Part shown: positions 54,008 through 62,995 of the stretch, piece by piece
How the letters are laid out: each line of letters opens with the position of its first letter
Numbering within the stretch: the first letter of the stretch is position 1
Assembly (NCBI GenBank): GCA_000403295.2
Contig: KE159610.1
Span: forward strand, 291,387-355,386
Direction of reading: 5' to 3'
Length of the DNA: 64,000 nucleotides
Source of the DNA: Lachnospiraceae bacterium M18-1
GTDB taxonomy: Bacteria > Bacillota > Clostridia > Lachnospirales > Lachnospiraceae
Made by a program: the position numbers and the translations under genes
The notes under the pieces: model-generated
What the model was told of the DNA's origin: nothing
Database searches by the model: none
Seen by the model: only the letters and a program-made list of their open reading frames with translations

Positions 54008-55719
54008 AGAAACTTATAATATCAAGTCCGTCTGAGATTATTCGAGAAATAGACTTTTGTTCTGGACTAAATCTAATTATTGATGATACCCCGGTTGAAG
54101 ATACTAAATCAACTGGAAATAATGTTGGAAAAACAACGGTCTTAAAATTGGTCGATTTTTGCTTGGGGGCGAAAGGGAGTATAATTTATACAGATACAGA
54201 AAATAAAAAAGAAACTTATGATGTTGTAAAAAATTTTTTGGTTGATGAAGAAATAGAAATCAAACTTATTTTAACTGAAAACTTAAATGATCCAAATGCA
54301 AAACAATTAGAAATTCAGAGGAATTTTTTGCAGCGAAAAAAGGCTGTTAGAAAAATTAATGGAAAAGCCATTCTTGACAAAGATTTTGAAGATGAACTGG
54401 AAAAAAATATAATGCCAGATAAAGATGCCGAAAAACCTACTTTTAGACAGATCATATCTCATAATATTCGTTATAAGGATGACAGTATAAATAATACTCT
54501 AAAAACATTGGATAAATTTACTTCAGATGTAGAATACGAAACATTATACTTATATTTACTAGGATGTTCTTTTAATGAAGGAGCAAAAAAACAAGCATTG
54601 GTCACTAAAATCAATCAAGAAAAAACATTTAGAGAGCGATTGGAGAAAAAACAGACAAAAACGACCTATGAAATAGCATTAGATTTGGTTGATGATGAAA
54701 TTAATGCTCTTAATGGAAAAAAAGCGTCTTTTAATTTAAATGAAACATTAGAAGAAGATTTGGAGCAACTTAATATTGTTAAATATAATATTAACAGAAC
54801 AAGTGCATTAATTAGTAAATTTGAAATTCGTAAGAATTTGATAGAAGAATCTCGGAGAGATTTAGAACAAAGTATTTCGCATATTGATTTGCAACAATTA
54901 AGATTACTATATGAAGAAGCTGCTGAGAACATTTCTGGTATTCAGAAAACATTTGAGGATTTAGTTGCATTTCATAATAATATGGTGATAGAAAAAGTAA
55001 AGTATATTTCTCAGGATTTGCCTGAATTAATACAGAAGTTGAAAGATTCACAAGAGGAATTATCTTTACTATTAAGGCAAGAAAAAGAATTGACAGACAA
55101 AGTTGCTAAAGGAGACTCTTTTGAAGAATTAGAGAAAATAATTTTTGAATTGAATGAAAAGTATAGACTAAAAGGTGAGTATGAAAGCATAATTTCTCAG
55201 ATAAATGAAGTTGAAGAAAATATAGATACACTTAATGAGCAAATTGGAAACATAGATCATTATCTTTTTTCAGGAGATTTTGAAATTCTGTTAAAAGAAC
55301 AGGTTAAAAAATTTAATAAAATATTTTCTAATATTTCACAAGAATTGTATGGCGAAAAATATGCGCTTACGTTTAAAAAAGAAATAAATAAAAAAGAGCA
55401 ACAATTTTATAAATTTAATGCCTTTAATGCCAATATGAGTTCTGGTAAGAAACAGGGGGAAATTTTATGTTTTGATTTGGCATATTTATTGTTTGCTGAT
55501 GAAGAACAACTTCCTTGTTTGCATTTTTTGCTTAATGATAAGAAAGAACTTATGCATGATAATCAATTAATTAAGGTTGCAGAATTTGTACAAAATGAAA
55601 ATATTCAGTTAGTAATTTCTATATTAAAGGATAAATTACCAGTGGCTGTATTGGACAAAGCACATATTGCAGTAGAACTTTCCCAACAAGAAAAATTGTT
55701 TAGAATTGAAAATAGATAG
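53998..55719 (+). CDS. ABC-three-component ATPase (Rad50-like, DUF2326)
   Basis: 573 residues. Walker A GNNVGKTTVLKLVDF at about 41-55, long coiled coils (about 205-420, e.g. RRDLEQSISHIDLQQLRLLY), then the C-terminal half of the ATPase with NANMSSGKKQGEILCFDLAY (signature region) and LPCLHFLLNDK (Walker B region). DUF2326 ATPases power ABC-3C conflict systems, which are thought to detect foreign nucleic acid and activate a linked effector. The gene is AT-rich compared with neighbours, suggesting transfer. Confidence 0.88.
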   Translation: MFMKKLIISSPSEIIREIDFCSGLNLIIDDTPVEDTKSTGNNVGKTTVLKLVDFCLGAKGSIIYTDTENKKETYDVVKNFLVDEEIEIKLILTENLNDPNAKQLEIQRNFLQRKKAVRKINGKAILDKDFEDELEKNIMPDKDAEKPTFRQIISHNIRYKDDSINNTLKTLDKFTSDVEYETLYLYLLGCSFNEGAKKQALVTKINQEKTFRERLEKKQTKTTYEIALDLVDDEINALNGKKASFNLNETLEEDLEQLNIVKYNINRTSALISKFEIRKNLIEESRRDLEQSISHIDLQQLRLLYEEAAENISGIQKTFEDLVAFHNNMVIEKVKYISQDLPELIQKLKDSQEELSLLLRQEKELTDKVAKGDSFEELEKIIFELNEKYRLKGEYESIISQINEVEENIDTLNEQIGNIDHYLFSGDFEILLKEQVKKFNKIFSNISQELYGEKYALTFKKEINKKEQQFYKFNAFNANMSSGKKQGEILCFDLAYLLFADEEQLPCLHFLLNDKKELMHDNQLIKVAEFVQNENIQLVISILKDKLPVAVLDKAHIAVELSQQEKLFRIENR

Positions 55720-55749
55720 AGATTTTGAATATTTTATGGAAACGTATCT

Positions 55750-55966
55750 TTTTACTTGTCAGTAGTTGATGGAAAATTAAAATTGTCGAATGGAAATCTT
55801 ACAATTGTATTGTTGCTGTGTAAGGGTAAAGATAAAATGGTAGCAGAATATATTTTGAAAGATATTGACAAACCAAGTTAGTGAATACAAACTTTTCAAT
55901 CATGTTTCAGATGAATTACAGGACAAGTTGCCATCGATTGAAGATATTGAAAAAAGACTCAATTGA
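55750..55966 (+). pseudogene. C-terminal relic of a YhcG/DUF1016-type PD-(D/E)XK nuclease
   Basis: FYLSVVDGKLKLSNGNLTIV then LLLCKGKDKMVAEYILKDID in one frame, stopping at KP-S; the next frame continues VSEYKLFNHVSDELQDKLPS then IEDIEKRLN. This matches the end of YhcG-type nucleases, with a small deletion causing a frameshift near 55875. The N-terminal half is missing. It directly follows the ABC-3C operon. Confidence 0.72.
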
Positions 55967-56238
55967 AATTTTGCATTAGGGTGGTGCAAAATTGGTGGAA
56001 CTTATATTTTGTGGGAAAAGGGTTGCACGTACGGTATTACTACTGTATAAATATTGCCCATATTTCCTTAATTTTGTGGGGATATGTTCTAATTTGGTAC
56101 TCATGTGGACACGTGAGAAACCGGAAGAAAATGTATCGGCTTCCAGGGCTGCCGGATTAAGCGGAAGATCTTATGCTTCTGCAGGATTCGGCAACCCTTT
56201 CAAAGATTCACAGCTCCTATTTCTGTAATATCCGGATC
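55967..56238. other. Non-coding remainder after the nuclease relic
   Basis: Short overlapping frames of 65-78 codons are present, but nothing is recognisable. This is the right border of the AT-rich island; GC content rises again from about 56130. Confidence 0.4.
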
Positions 56239-56874
56239 TTATACTTCTGCAATGTCCAGAAGTTCTTTGAATGCCTGGATCTTATAATCTGCCTTCCCGT
56301 ACCCTGATGCGTCCCCGATGCCCACGGACTTCATCCCTGCCGCCCGGGCCGCATCAATCCCGGCGTATGCGTCCTCCACAACCACACATTCTTCGGCGCC
56401 GATCCCCAAAAATTCCCCAGCTTTCACAAACACCTCCGGATCCGGCTTGGAATGGGTGATGTTGGTGCCGTCGGAAATTGCGTCAAATGCATCCAGAAGC
56501 CCCACCCGTTCCAGAATGAATTTCGCATTTTTGCTGGAGGAACCGATGGCCAGCCTGTAGCCCGCAGCCCGCAGTGCGTCCAGCGTATTCCGCACCTCGT
56601 CCGAAACATCTGCGGGAGTCATGGTATGCAGCAGCTCCCGGTAGGTGTTGTTCTTCTCCTCCATCAGTTCCGCCTTTTTTTCCTCCGTCAGCACTTCCTC
56701 ACATTTTTCCAGAATGATCTCCAGGCTCTCCGCGCGGCTCACACCACGCAGACGGTTATTGATGACCTCATCAAAATAAATTCCCATCCTGTCCGCCATC
56801 TTTTTCCACGCCTGATAGTGGAACTTGTCCGTAAATACAATCACTCCGTCCAAATCAAAAATAAAAGCCTTCAT
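56239..56874 (-). CDS. pgmB: Beta-phosphoglucomutase
   Basis: 211 residues. HAD motif I FDLDGVIVFTD, the cap signature NNRLRGVSRAESL, motif II IGSSSKNAKF, Lys in THSKPDPEVF and motif IV VVEDAYAGIDAA are those of beta-PGM, which converts beta-glucose-1-phosphate to glucose-6-phosphate after phosphorolysis of maltose- or trehalose-type sugars. It fits the neighbouring glycosidase genes. ATG at 56874. Confidence 0.9.
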   Translation of the reverse strand: MKAFIFDLDGVIVFTDKFHYQAWKKMADRMGIYFDEVINNRLRGVSRAESLEIILEKCEEVLTEEKKAELMEEKNNTYRELLHTMTPADVSDEVRNTLDALRAAGYRLAIGSSSKNAKFILERVGLLDAFDAISDGTNITHSKPDPEVFVKAGEFLGIGAEECVVVEDAYAGIDAARAAGMKSVGIGDASGYGKADYKIQAFKELLDIAEV

Positions 56875-56924
56875 GTTCTGTCTCCTTCTTAATTTTATAT
56901 TCGTGCGTCAACACACATCCGTAT

Positions 56925-57053
56925 AAAAGTCTCTCAATCTCCGTCTCTGCAAAAAATCACTCAATTTCCATCTCTATGTAAAAGTCTCTCAATTTCCGTC
57001 TCTGCGAAAAAATCACCGGATTTCTATATCTGCGCAAAATCACGCAATCTCAA
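56925..57053. repeat. Tandem 27-28-bp repeats (about four and a half units)
   Basis: Units start AAAAGTCTCTCAATCTCCGT and AAAAATCACTCAATTTCCAT alternately; two of them form a 55-bp super-repeat (56925-56979 and 56980 on). The array runs into the last codons of the GH43 gene. No spacers, so not a CRISPR. Confidence 0.75.
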
Positions 57054-58533
57054 ATGATGCGAAATCCACCGTTCCCTCTTTTACAAGAAAATAAAGCGCA
57101 TGTTTTCCTGCTTCCACTTGAAGTCCGGTCGTTACATGCTTCCAGTTCTTTGAATCCACTGCTGCCGACCCGACCATAGTTCCCGCCTGTGGATCGGGAC
57201 TGTCCGCCCGCACCTCCAGGCATCCAAGGCCCCGCAGCTCCACGGTAATCCGGGATTCCGTTCCTTCAAACTGAAAGTATTTAAAGCCTGCCGCCGACCC
57301 GGTACGCAGGTTGCGGATATATGGTTTCAGCCCCTTCTCTCCCGTCTCGTCCGCCTCTTCCGTGATATACGGCATTTCCTCCGGCAGTTCGGGCACTGCC
57401 TCGCCCGGGCCGCTCATCACAACCTGCCCTACCTGTTCCCGGTCTGCCTCGGTGAGATGGCAGGCGATGCAGGAGTCATACGCCCCTTTCGCAGGCAGCG
57501 GGCCGTCATGGAGTCCGCAGCTTGTAATCTCAATCTGGGGAATGGTTCCGTCCTCCAAAATCTTCACCGCATCCGCGCACCCCTGTCTGGAAAATGCGGT
57601 TCCATGGGTATGTCTGTGCCAGAAAATATAGAGCCGGTCCCCGATCCTTTCCAGACCGCCGTGGTTATTTCCTGTATAATTCACTGCAAGGGTATTTCCC
57701 TCATATCCCAGGTCTCCATTGGATACGATCACCCCTTTGTACGCAAAAGGGCCCTCGGGAGTATCCGCCGTCCCATAACACAGTTCATGCCCCTGCAGGC
57801 TGGAATAGACAAAATAATACCGGTTTCCCAGCTTCCGGATGCTGGACGCTTCAAAAAACGGATGCGCTTCATAGGAAGTCCCCTTTGCCGTATCTATACC
57901 ATTTGCCACACACTTCGGCTCGCTGATGATGGTGTGCATATCCTGTGCCAGCTTCACTATCATGGCCCCCGGAAATATCACCTGCTCCATCCCCGGAAAT
58001 TTCCGGGCCGGCGCGAATCCATAATAAAGATAATTCCCGCTTTCCTCCGAGAGAATGGCCGGATCGAACCATCGCCCCGCGTCCGGGATTGTACCGTCCT
58101 CCCTGCGCACGAAATCCAGAAATTCGTATTGTCCTGCAGGCGTATCACAGACTGCCACGGAAATCACGTTTACAAAATCCAGCGCATAGTACAGGTAATA
58201 TCTGCCGTCCGGCCCCTGCGCCACATCCGGCGCATATAAAAGATGCGGATTTTCCTCCGTTCCCAGGGGTATTCCGATCTCAGGCAGCTTTTTTCCGTAG
58301 GGTGCGCCGTTCAGCGGGTCCTGCATTTTTTTATAGATAACACCCTCACAGGTCCACACGCCCGGCTCCTCAACCGGTGCGCTCCAGCACACATAATCCT
58401 CTTCACAGAATGAGGTCCCTCCAAGCCGGTCATGGCTTCCGTAAATGTAGACCCGATCCCCAAACACATGGGGTTCGCCGTCCGGAACAGTCTCCCAGAA
58501 AGGAAGGTATGGATTCAGTCCTGATGTTTTCAT
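57040..58533 (-). CDS. Glycoside hydrolase family 43 protein
   Basis: 497 residues. A five-bladed propeller domain (about 1-330) starts NPYLPFWETVPDGEPHVFGD and has DAGRWFDPAILSEE and EAHPFFEASSIRKLG, which carry the likely catalytic acids of GH43 (arabinofuranosidase or xylosidase type). A C-terminal beta-sandwich CBM6-like domain (about 380-497) follows. No signal peptide, so it probably acts on imported oligosaccharides. It lies beside pgmB and upstream of an ATPase/TOPRIM pair that interrupts the sugar locus. Confidence 0.87.
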   Translation of the reverse strand: MKTSGLNPYLPFWETVPDGEPHVFGDRVYIYGSHDRLGGTSFCEEDYVCWSAPVEEPGVWTCEGVIYKKMQDPLNGAPYGKKLPEIGIPLGTEENPHLLYAPDVAQGPDGRYYLYYALDFVNVISVAVCDTPAGQYEFLDFVRREDGTIPDAGRWFDPAILSEESGNYLYYGFAPARKFPGMEQVIFPGAMIVKLAQDMHTIISEPKCVANGIDTAKGTSYEAHPFFEASSIRKLGNRYYFVYSSLQGHELCYGTADTPEGPFAYKGVIVSNGDLGYEGNTLAVNYTGNNHGGLERIGDRLYIFWHRHTHGTAFSRQGCADAVKILEDGTIPQIEITSCGLHDGPLPAKGAYDSCIACHLTEADREQVGQVVMSGPGEAVPELPEEMPYITEEADETGEKGLKPYIRNLRTGSAAGFKYFQFEGTESRITVELRGLGCLEVRADSPDPQAGTMVGSAAVDSKNWKHVTTGLQVEAGKHALYFLVKEGTVDFASFEIA

Positions 58534-58610
58534 GAAATTCCTCCTCGAGATTTTTTCAAATGCACTTCAATACTTTTTCATGATAGCAACAGCCGGGGAC
58601 AGAATCCATG

Positions 58611-58643
58611 TAGTAATTTATTCAGAATCCGACCTTTTTTCAG
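58611..58643 (-). promoter_or_regulatory. Upstream box shared with the GH3 gene
   Basis: On the minus strand CTGAAAAAAGGTCGGATTCT then GAATAAATTACTA. The same text with four or so changes occurs at 63103-63136 before GH3. The two lie 78 and about 110 bp upstream of their start codons. CTGAA...TTCAG/TTCTG at the ends is a partial inverted repeat, as for an operator. Confidence 0.6.
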
Positions 58644-58719
58644 TTTGTTTCCCGGCCTTCAAAAATCCTGTGCAGAGCACCTCCTGCCGGCCACTTTTCT
58701 GGATATGGCGGCATACAAA

Positions 58720-58786
58720 AAGCGGCAGAGATACGTCGAAACTAATGGTGGTAATCCCCATTACTTCCGACTTATCTCTGCCGCTT
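58720..58786 (-). terminator. 67-bp nested palindrome after the TOPRIM-like gene
   Basis: AAGCGGCAGAGATA (58720-58733) pairs perfectly with TATCTCTGCCGCTT (58773-58786). Inside, GTCG/CGAC and TAATGG/CCATTA also pair. On the minus strand the stem ends in CTTTTTG, so it can terminate the ATPase/TOPRIM transcript. Its length and nested symmetry are unusual for a simple terminator. Confidence 0.65.
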
Positions 58787-58884
58787 GCCCTATTCTATGA
58801 TTTGGATATCTTATGCTGCTTCTTTTCTGTCTATTTTAGCTTTTTGCCGGACCGCCTGTCCTTTTGTCTGATTTACGCAGAATA

Positions 58885-59589
58885 TCATACTGGATTTATG
58901 TCAAAATATACGTGTAAATTTGTATGTCTCTCTAATGAATGTATGCCCTCCCGTATATATTTCCACGAAGCCGGAAATGAATCCGGTACACCATTTACGA
59001 CTTCATCCCGCAAAAAATCAATAAACAGTTCTTCTTTTCCTGCAAACTCAGAATAAAATGCATCTGCATAATCCCCTTTCAATTCTTTATCAAGATTCTG
59101 TATGTTATATAATGCATGATCCAGATTTGACGACATAAAATATCCAACATACGGAATGCCTTTGATATTCTGCAGGCTAAGCAAATAATCCATTAATTTA
59201 CTCTTTCTTCTATTTCTCTCCAAAACACTGTTTACATTTTTGCAGCTTATATTTTCCGGCGAATATATATACTCCGATGTAGTTCCTTTTACGACGGCCG
59301 CATCCGGAATGTATGCCCCATCCATATCAAAAATATGGACAATCTGCCAAATATGCCTTGGCAGGAGCTTTTTATCCTGCATATACGCATATACTTTTCT
59401 GTAAATTAGTTCCGGAGCTTTATCTGCGCTGATATTTTCATCACTTGTGATGTCACCATCCGTAAATTTAAAAATGATGTTTTTATGTTTATAAATTTTC
59501 TGAAAAATTTTTTCCAATGCTTTTTTGTCAGAGCATCCCTCTACGATAAAAACAACCGTCTTTTTCAGTTCAGCAGTTTTTTTAGACAT
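58885..59589 (-). CDS. TOPRIM-like protein (DUF4435-type), partner of an AAA ATPase
   Basis: 234 residues. TOPRIM-like pattern: IVEGCSDKKALEKIF at residues 15-29 (catalytic Glu) and IVHIFDMDGAYI at 84-95 (D-x-D at 88-90). The rest is helical with SNLDHALYNIQNLDKEL. Toprim nucleases of this layout pair with ABC-like ATPases in defence systems such as PARIS and OLD-type pairs. GGAAAGGGGAG precedes the ATG. It is 60 bp downstream of the ATPase gene on the same transcript. Function inferred. Confidence 0.65.
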   Translation of the reverse strand: MSKKTAELKKTVVFIVEGCSDKKALEKIFQKIYKHKNIIFKFTDGDITSDENISADKAPELIYRKVYAYMQDKKLLPRHIWQIVHIFDMDGAYIPDAAVVKGTTSEYIYSPENISCKNVNSVLERNRRKSKLMDYLLSLQNIKGIPYVGYFMSSNLDHALYNIQNLDKELKGDYADAFYSEFAGKEELFIDFLRDEVVNGVPDSFPASWKYIREGIHSLERHTNLHVYFDINPV

Positions 59590-59649
59590 CAGACTCCCCT
59601 TTCCTTATATGAACAGGTACAGCAAAACACCTATTCCAAATCTGGACAA

Positions 59650-61128
59650 TTACATTCTTTTATCTAATTTTGCCCTGAATTGATCTGAAAAATGAATTTT
59701 TATATTATCGCTGTTCTTTTTGCATGCGCGCCTGAATGCGTAGCCAATGGACTGGAGATCCGCTTCGTCATATAGCTCCTCCTTCTGGCCTCCGATCGTA
59801 ATTGTTCTGATATAAAAATCTCTTGGATTATGATTTTTCTCTTTCCCTGTAAGACGTATATATCTATTCTTAGGATTCAATGTGGTACAGACGATATTCC
59901 TGATATTTAGTTTTTCAAAGGCACGCAGATTATGAGATGTAAATATGAGCTGCCCTTTTGCTTCTTCATTTAAAACCCCCAAAATCTCACCCAACAGGTA
60001 TTCAAAAATTCCGGAATCTAATTCATCAACCGCCAGGCAGATCTCCGGGTAATTATACAAGGAAATCAAATAGTTCAGAAGAGAAATAATCCTCTTGATC
60101 CCTTCTGATTCATATTTTGTCAAAAATTCCTTGCCTGCCCGAACGGAATACACCTGTACCAGTATATTCTTATTTCCTTCTTTATCCAACTCCTCATCCA
60201 CAGGCCGTATTTCAATGCTTAAATCTGAAATAATCGCTTTCAAAGCAATATTGATTGCTTTGACCGCCTCCGCCAATTGAATATATAAGCTCTCTGGAAT
60301 TTTTCCCTGACCGCCCATAACAAGCGGAAGGCATCCCTGTATAATAAAATTGCTGCTTTCTGCATGTACATTAACCGGCAGAATAGCATTTCTGTTGATA
60401 TCTGCAAGCTGGCTTACCTTCACTACCTGAAAATAAAGCCTTCCAAAATTAGATAGCCCCAGCAGAACCCTGCTTAATATGCTCTGTTCCGAATCATCCG
60501 CAGACTCCTCTTTGGTCAGCTTCCCCCGCATAAGGTCATTAAAAAAAATGGACAGATTTTTCTGTGCGCAGTAAACCGCCAGGTTCTGCAGCCCTTTCGC
60601 GATCCCGGTACTTTCCAACTCCTTTGGATGTCCGGTCTGAAAAGAAACAGCGGCATTATTTATAATAGAGCCCGGATCAAAGTAAGGATTCTGAAATCCC
60701 AGATCTCTTTTTGCCTTCCATGCCGCACCCCTCTGCCAATACACAATTTTTTCCGAGCACAGATGAATTTTTCTTTCTTCATGATCCGCATCCAAAGAAA
60801 CCTCATATTGGGCTTTATACCTGGCCGTGCCATATTCGATATAGAACATCGTCGTAATACAGGTCCGGCCTTCAGTGGCCAGCAGCCCTTCATATGGCTC
60901 ATATGGAATCTCTTCTCCGGCCAGAATACATTTCAATATTGCCAATGCTTCGATCATTGCGGTTTTTCCAGATCCATTTTGTCCGTATAAACCGACGATG
61001 TCATTTTTTTCAATTCCGGCGTTCTTTTGAACCGAGCCGTAATTCATATAGCGGATTTCTCCATACTCCACATTTTTAAAATTGGCCAGCTCATTCTGAA
61101 TGATACGAACGATACACTGATTCTCCAT
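59650..61128 (-). CDS. AAA/ABC-type ATPase of a two-gene putative defence pair
   Basis: 492 residues from the ATG at 61128, after AAAGGTGG. Walker A GLYGQNGSGKTAMIEAL at 47-63. A middle insert of about 250 residues has no obvious coiled coil. Walker B ICLAVDELDSGIFEYLLGEI is near 365-385 and the switch LIFTSHNLRAFEKL follows. This is the OLD/AAA_15 style of single-chain ATPase seen in phage-exclusion systems. The C-terminal 70 residues contain RIRTITIGGQK-like text without a nuclease motif. The partner is the TOPRIM-like protein. Confidence 0.75.
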   Translation of the reverse strand: MENQCIVRIIQNELANFKNVEYGEIRYMNYGSVQKNAGIEKNDIVGLYGQNGSGKTAMIEALAILKCILAGEEIPYEPYEGLLATEGRTCITTMFYIEYGTARYKAQYEVSLDADHEERKIHLCSEKIVYWQRGAAWKAKRDLGFQNPYFDPGSIINNAAVSFQTGHPKELESTGIAKGLQNLAVYCAQKNLSIFFNDLMRGKLTKEESADDSEQSILSRVLLGLSNFGRLYFQVVKVSQLADINRNAILPVNVHAESSNFIIQGCLPLVMGGQGKIPESLYIQLAEAVKAINIALKAIISDLSIEIRPVDEELDKEGNKNILVQVYSVRAGKEFLTKYESEGIKRIISLLNYLISLYNYPEICLAVDELDSGIFEYLLGEILGVLNEEAKGQLIFTSHNLRAFEKLNIRNIVCTTLNPKNRYIRLTGKEKNHNPRDFYIRTITIGGQKEELYDEADLQSIGYAFRRACKKNSDNIKIHFSDQFRAKLDKRM

Positions 61129-61285
61129 CTTTCCACCTTTTCTATCATAATCATACATTTTGTCCGATTCAGATATTTTTAGTCTTTTGTAAGGAATTAT
61201 ACTCTAAAACATACAAAATGTCCAGTTTTTATGATCGTTCTTTAGGCCAATCCATTACTATTTATAGTCATGCATCTGCACTTCC

Positions 61286-62995
61286 TCAAAACTCCGCTCC
61301 CCATACCCCGCAGAACGGATCCACCGGATTCACACCCTGAAATGCGGACCTTCCCACGATCTTATCAATCACCTGATCCACCACTTCCTCCGTGGGCGTG
61401 TACCCGTTGATAAACGTCCGAAACATGGGCGCATCCAGCAGATGGTATGGGTTTGCGATGGAAATGAACATTGCCGGAACCTCGTTTAAAAACCAGGGTG
61501 CGTCCGCCGCCATCAGGTGCAGCCAGTCGATCCTTCTCACGGACTGGTTGCTGGCCGTATCCAGGCATGCCACGTAGACCGCCAGGTCGAATTTGCTTTG
61601 GATGTCCTCCACCCCGCCTTCAAACATCTCATGAAAATCCGGTCTGGAATAGTCAAACAGCGTCACCTCAAAGCCTTCCTTTTCCAGCTTTTCCTTTACC
61701 AGTCCGATGGCCCCGTCTCCATCTTTGAAGCCGCCCTCCAGGCGGTCCTCCAGAAGGTAAAGGCGGATTCTTTTATATGTATCCGGTGAGATTGGGAGCA
61801 GATTCTGTGTATCCTTTACAAGAGTCACACTTTTATCCGCGCATTCTCTCGCCCATGCCCGATGCTCTCCGCAGGCAACAACGGACAGTGCCTCTTCCCC
61901 GGGCACAAGGGTCCCCGTTTCTTTTTTTCCGGGCAGATCCATGGCCGCCTTCATGGCCAGTATCCGGGTCACGGCCTCGTCCACCCGTTCCATGCTCAGA
62001 CGGCCGTCTGCGATGGCTTCCTGCACAAACCGGTAATCCTCCCGGATGTCCTTGTTGAACAGGATCATGTCGCACCCTGCTGCCAGTGCTGCCGGGATTG
62101 CCTGGGAACGTTTCATGGAGGTATTGAAGCCCACCATCGGCGTCGCGTCCGTTGTGATCATGCCGTTGAAGCCCAGTTTCCCCCGCAGCAGCCCCTGGAG
62201 GATTTCTTTTGACAGGGTGGCCGGAAGGATCTCTTCGTCCTTCAATTCCGGATTGATGTACTTGCTGTACGCAGGCTGCAGGATATGCCCCACCATGACG
62301 GACAGAGCCCCTGCGTCCACAACCTCCTGCCAGATGGCCCCGTAGGTTTTGTCATAGTCTTCCACCGACAGGCTGTTCACAGAGGCCACCAGATGCTGGT
62401 CCCGTTCGTCCACCCCGTCCCCTGGAAAATGCTTGACCGCCGCGGCAACGCCCTGGTCACTGAGTCCCTTTAGCTGCTCCCTGACAAATGTGGTGACCCG
62501 TTTCTGGTCGCTTCCGAAGGTCCGCACGTTGGTGATGGGATTGCGGAAATTCAGATCCAGGTCGCAGATGGGCGCAAAGGCCCAGTTGCATCCCACGGCC
62601 ATGGCTTCTTTTCCCGCAATCGCCCCCAGGCGGTAAGCCTGTACCGGGTCATCGGTAGCCGCCGCCCCCATGGGCCTTGCAAAATACGTCCCGTCCGAGC
62701 AGATCCCGTTGCCGCCGGATTCCAGGTTTGCGCCGAAGAGCATGGGGATTCTGGAATGCTCCTGAAGAAAGCGGTGTGTCTTCTGGATCTCTGCCGCCGG
62801 CATGGGCCGGTACATGATCGCGCCGGGTTTGTACTCCTCCAGAAATTCCTTTAAGAAACCTTCCTCCGTATTGCCGCCGACAGGGCAGAACATCTGCCCG
62901 ATCTTCTCCTCTGTGCTCATCCCCGCCAGTGTGTCATAGACCCATTTTTCCTTTTTGTCATCCAGAAAAAACGGATTTGCTTTTAAATCCAACAT
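61286..62995 (-). CDS. Glycoside hydrolase family 3 protein
   Basis: 569 residues from the ATG at 62995, after AAGGAGG. The N-terminal barrel shows KHFPGDGVDERDQH, the His/Asp general-acid dyad loop of NagZ-type GH3 enzymes, and the nucleophile Asp in MITTDATPMVGF. A C-terminal alpha/beta sandwich (about 390-560) follows. The loop type suggests N-acetylhexosaminidase activity rather than beta-glucosidase. No signal peptide. It shares an upstream box with GH43. Confidence 0.88.
   Translation of the reverse strand: MLDLKANPFFLDDKKEKWVYDTLAGMSTEEKIGQMFCPVGGNTEEGFLKEFLEEYKPGAIMYRPMPAAEIQKTHRFLQEHSRIPMLFGANLESGGNGICSDGTYFARPMGAAATDDPVQAYRLGAIAGKEAMAVGCNWAFAPICDLDLNFRNPITNVRTFGSDQKRVTTFVREQLKGLSDQGVAAAVKHFPGDGVDERDQHLVASVNSLSVEDYDKTYGAIWQEVVDAGALSVMVGHILQPAYSKYINPELKDEEILPATLSKEILQGLLRGKLGFNGMITTDATPMVGFNTSMKRSQAIPAALAAGCDMILFNKDIREDYRFVQEAIADGRLSMERVDEAVTRILAMKAAMDLPGKKETGTLVPGEEALSVVACGEHRAWARECADKSVTLVKDTQNLLPISPDTYKRIRLYLLEDRLEGGFKDGDGAIGLVKEKLEKEGFEVTLFDYSRPDFHEMFEGGVEDIQSKFDLAVYVACLDTASNQSVRRIDWLHLMAADAPWFLNEVPAMFISIANPYHLLDAPMFRTFINGYTPTEEVVDQVIDKIVGRSAFQGVNPVDPFCGVWGAEF

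Larger units (their letters stand above)
58534..58884. other. GH43 upstream region
   Basis: 351 bp with no gene; contains the box shared with the GH3 gene (58611-58643) and the large palindrome (58720-58786). Confidence 0.5.

Noticed and set aside
56925..57053. Possible CRISPR array
   Set aside because: Alternating 27-28-bp units are all related to each other; there are no unique spacers.
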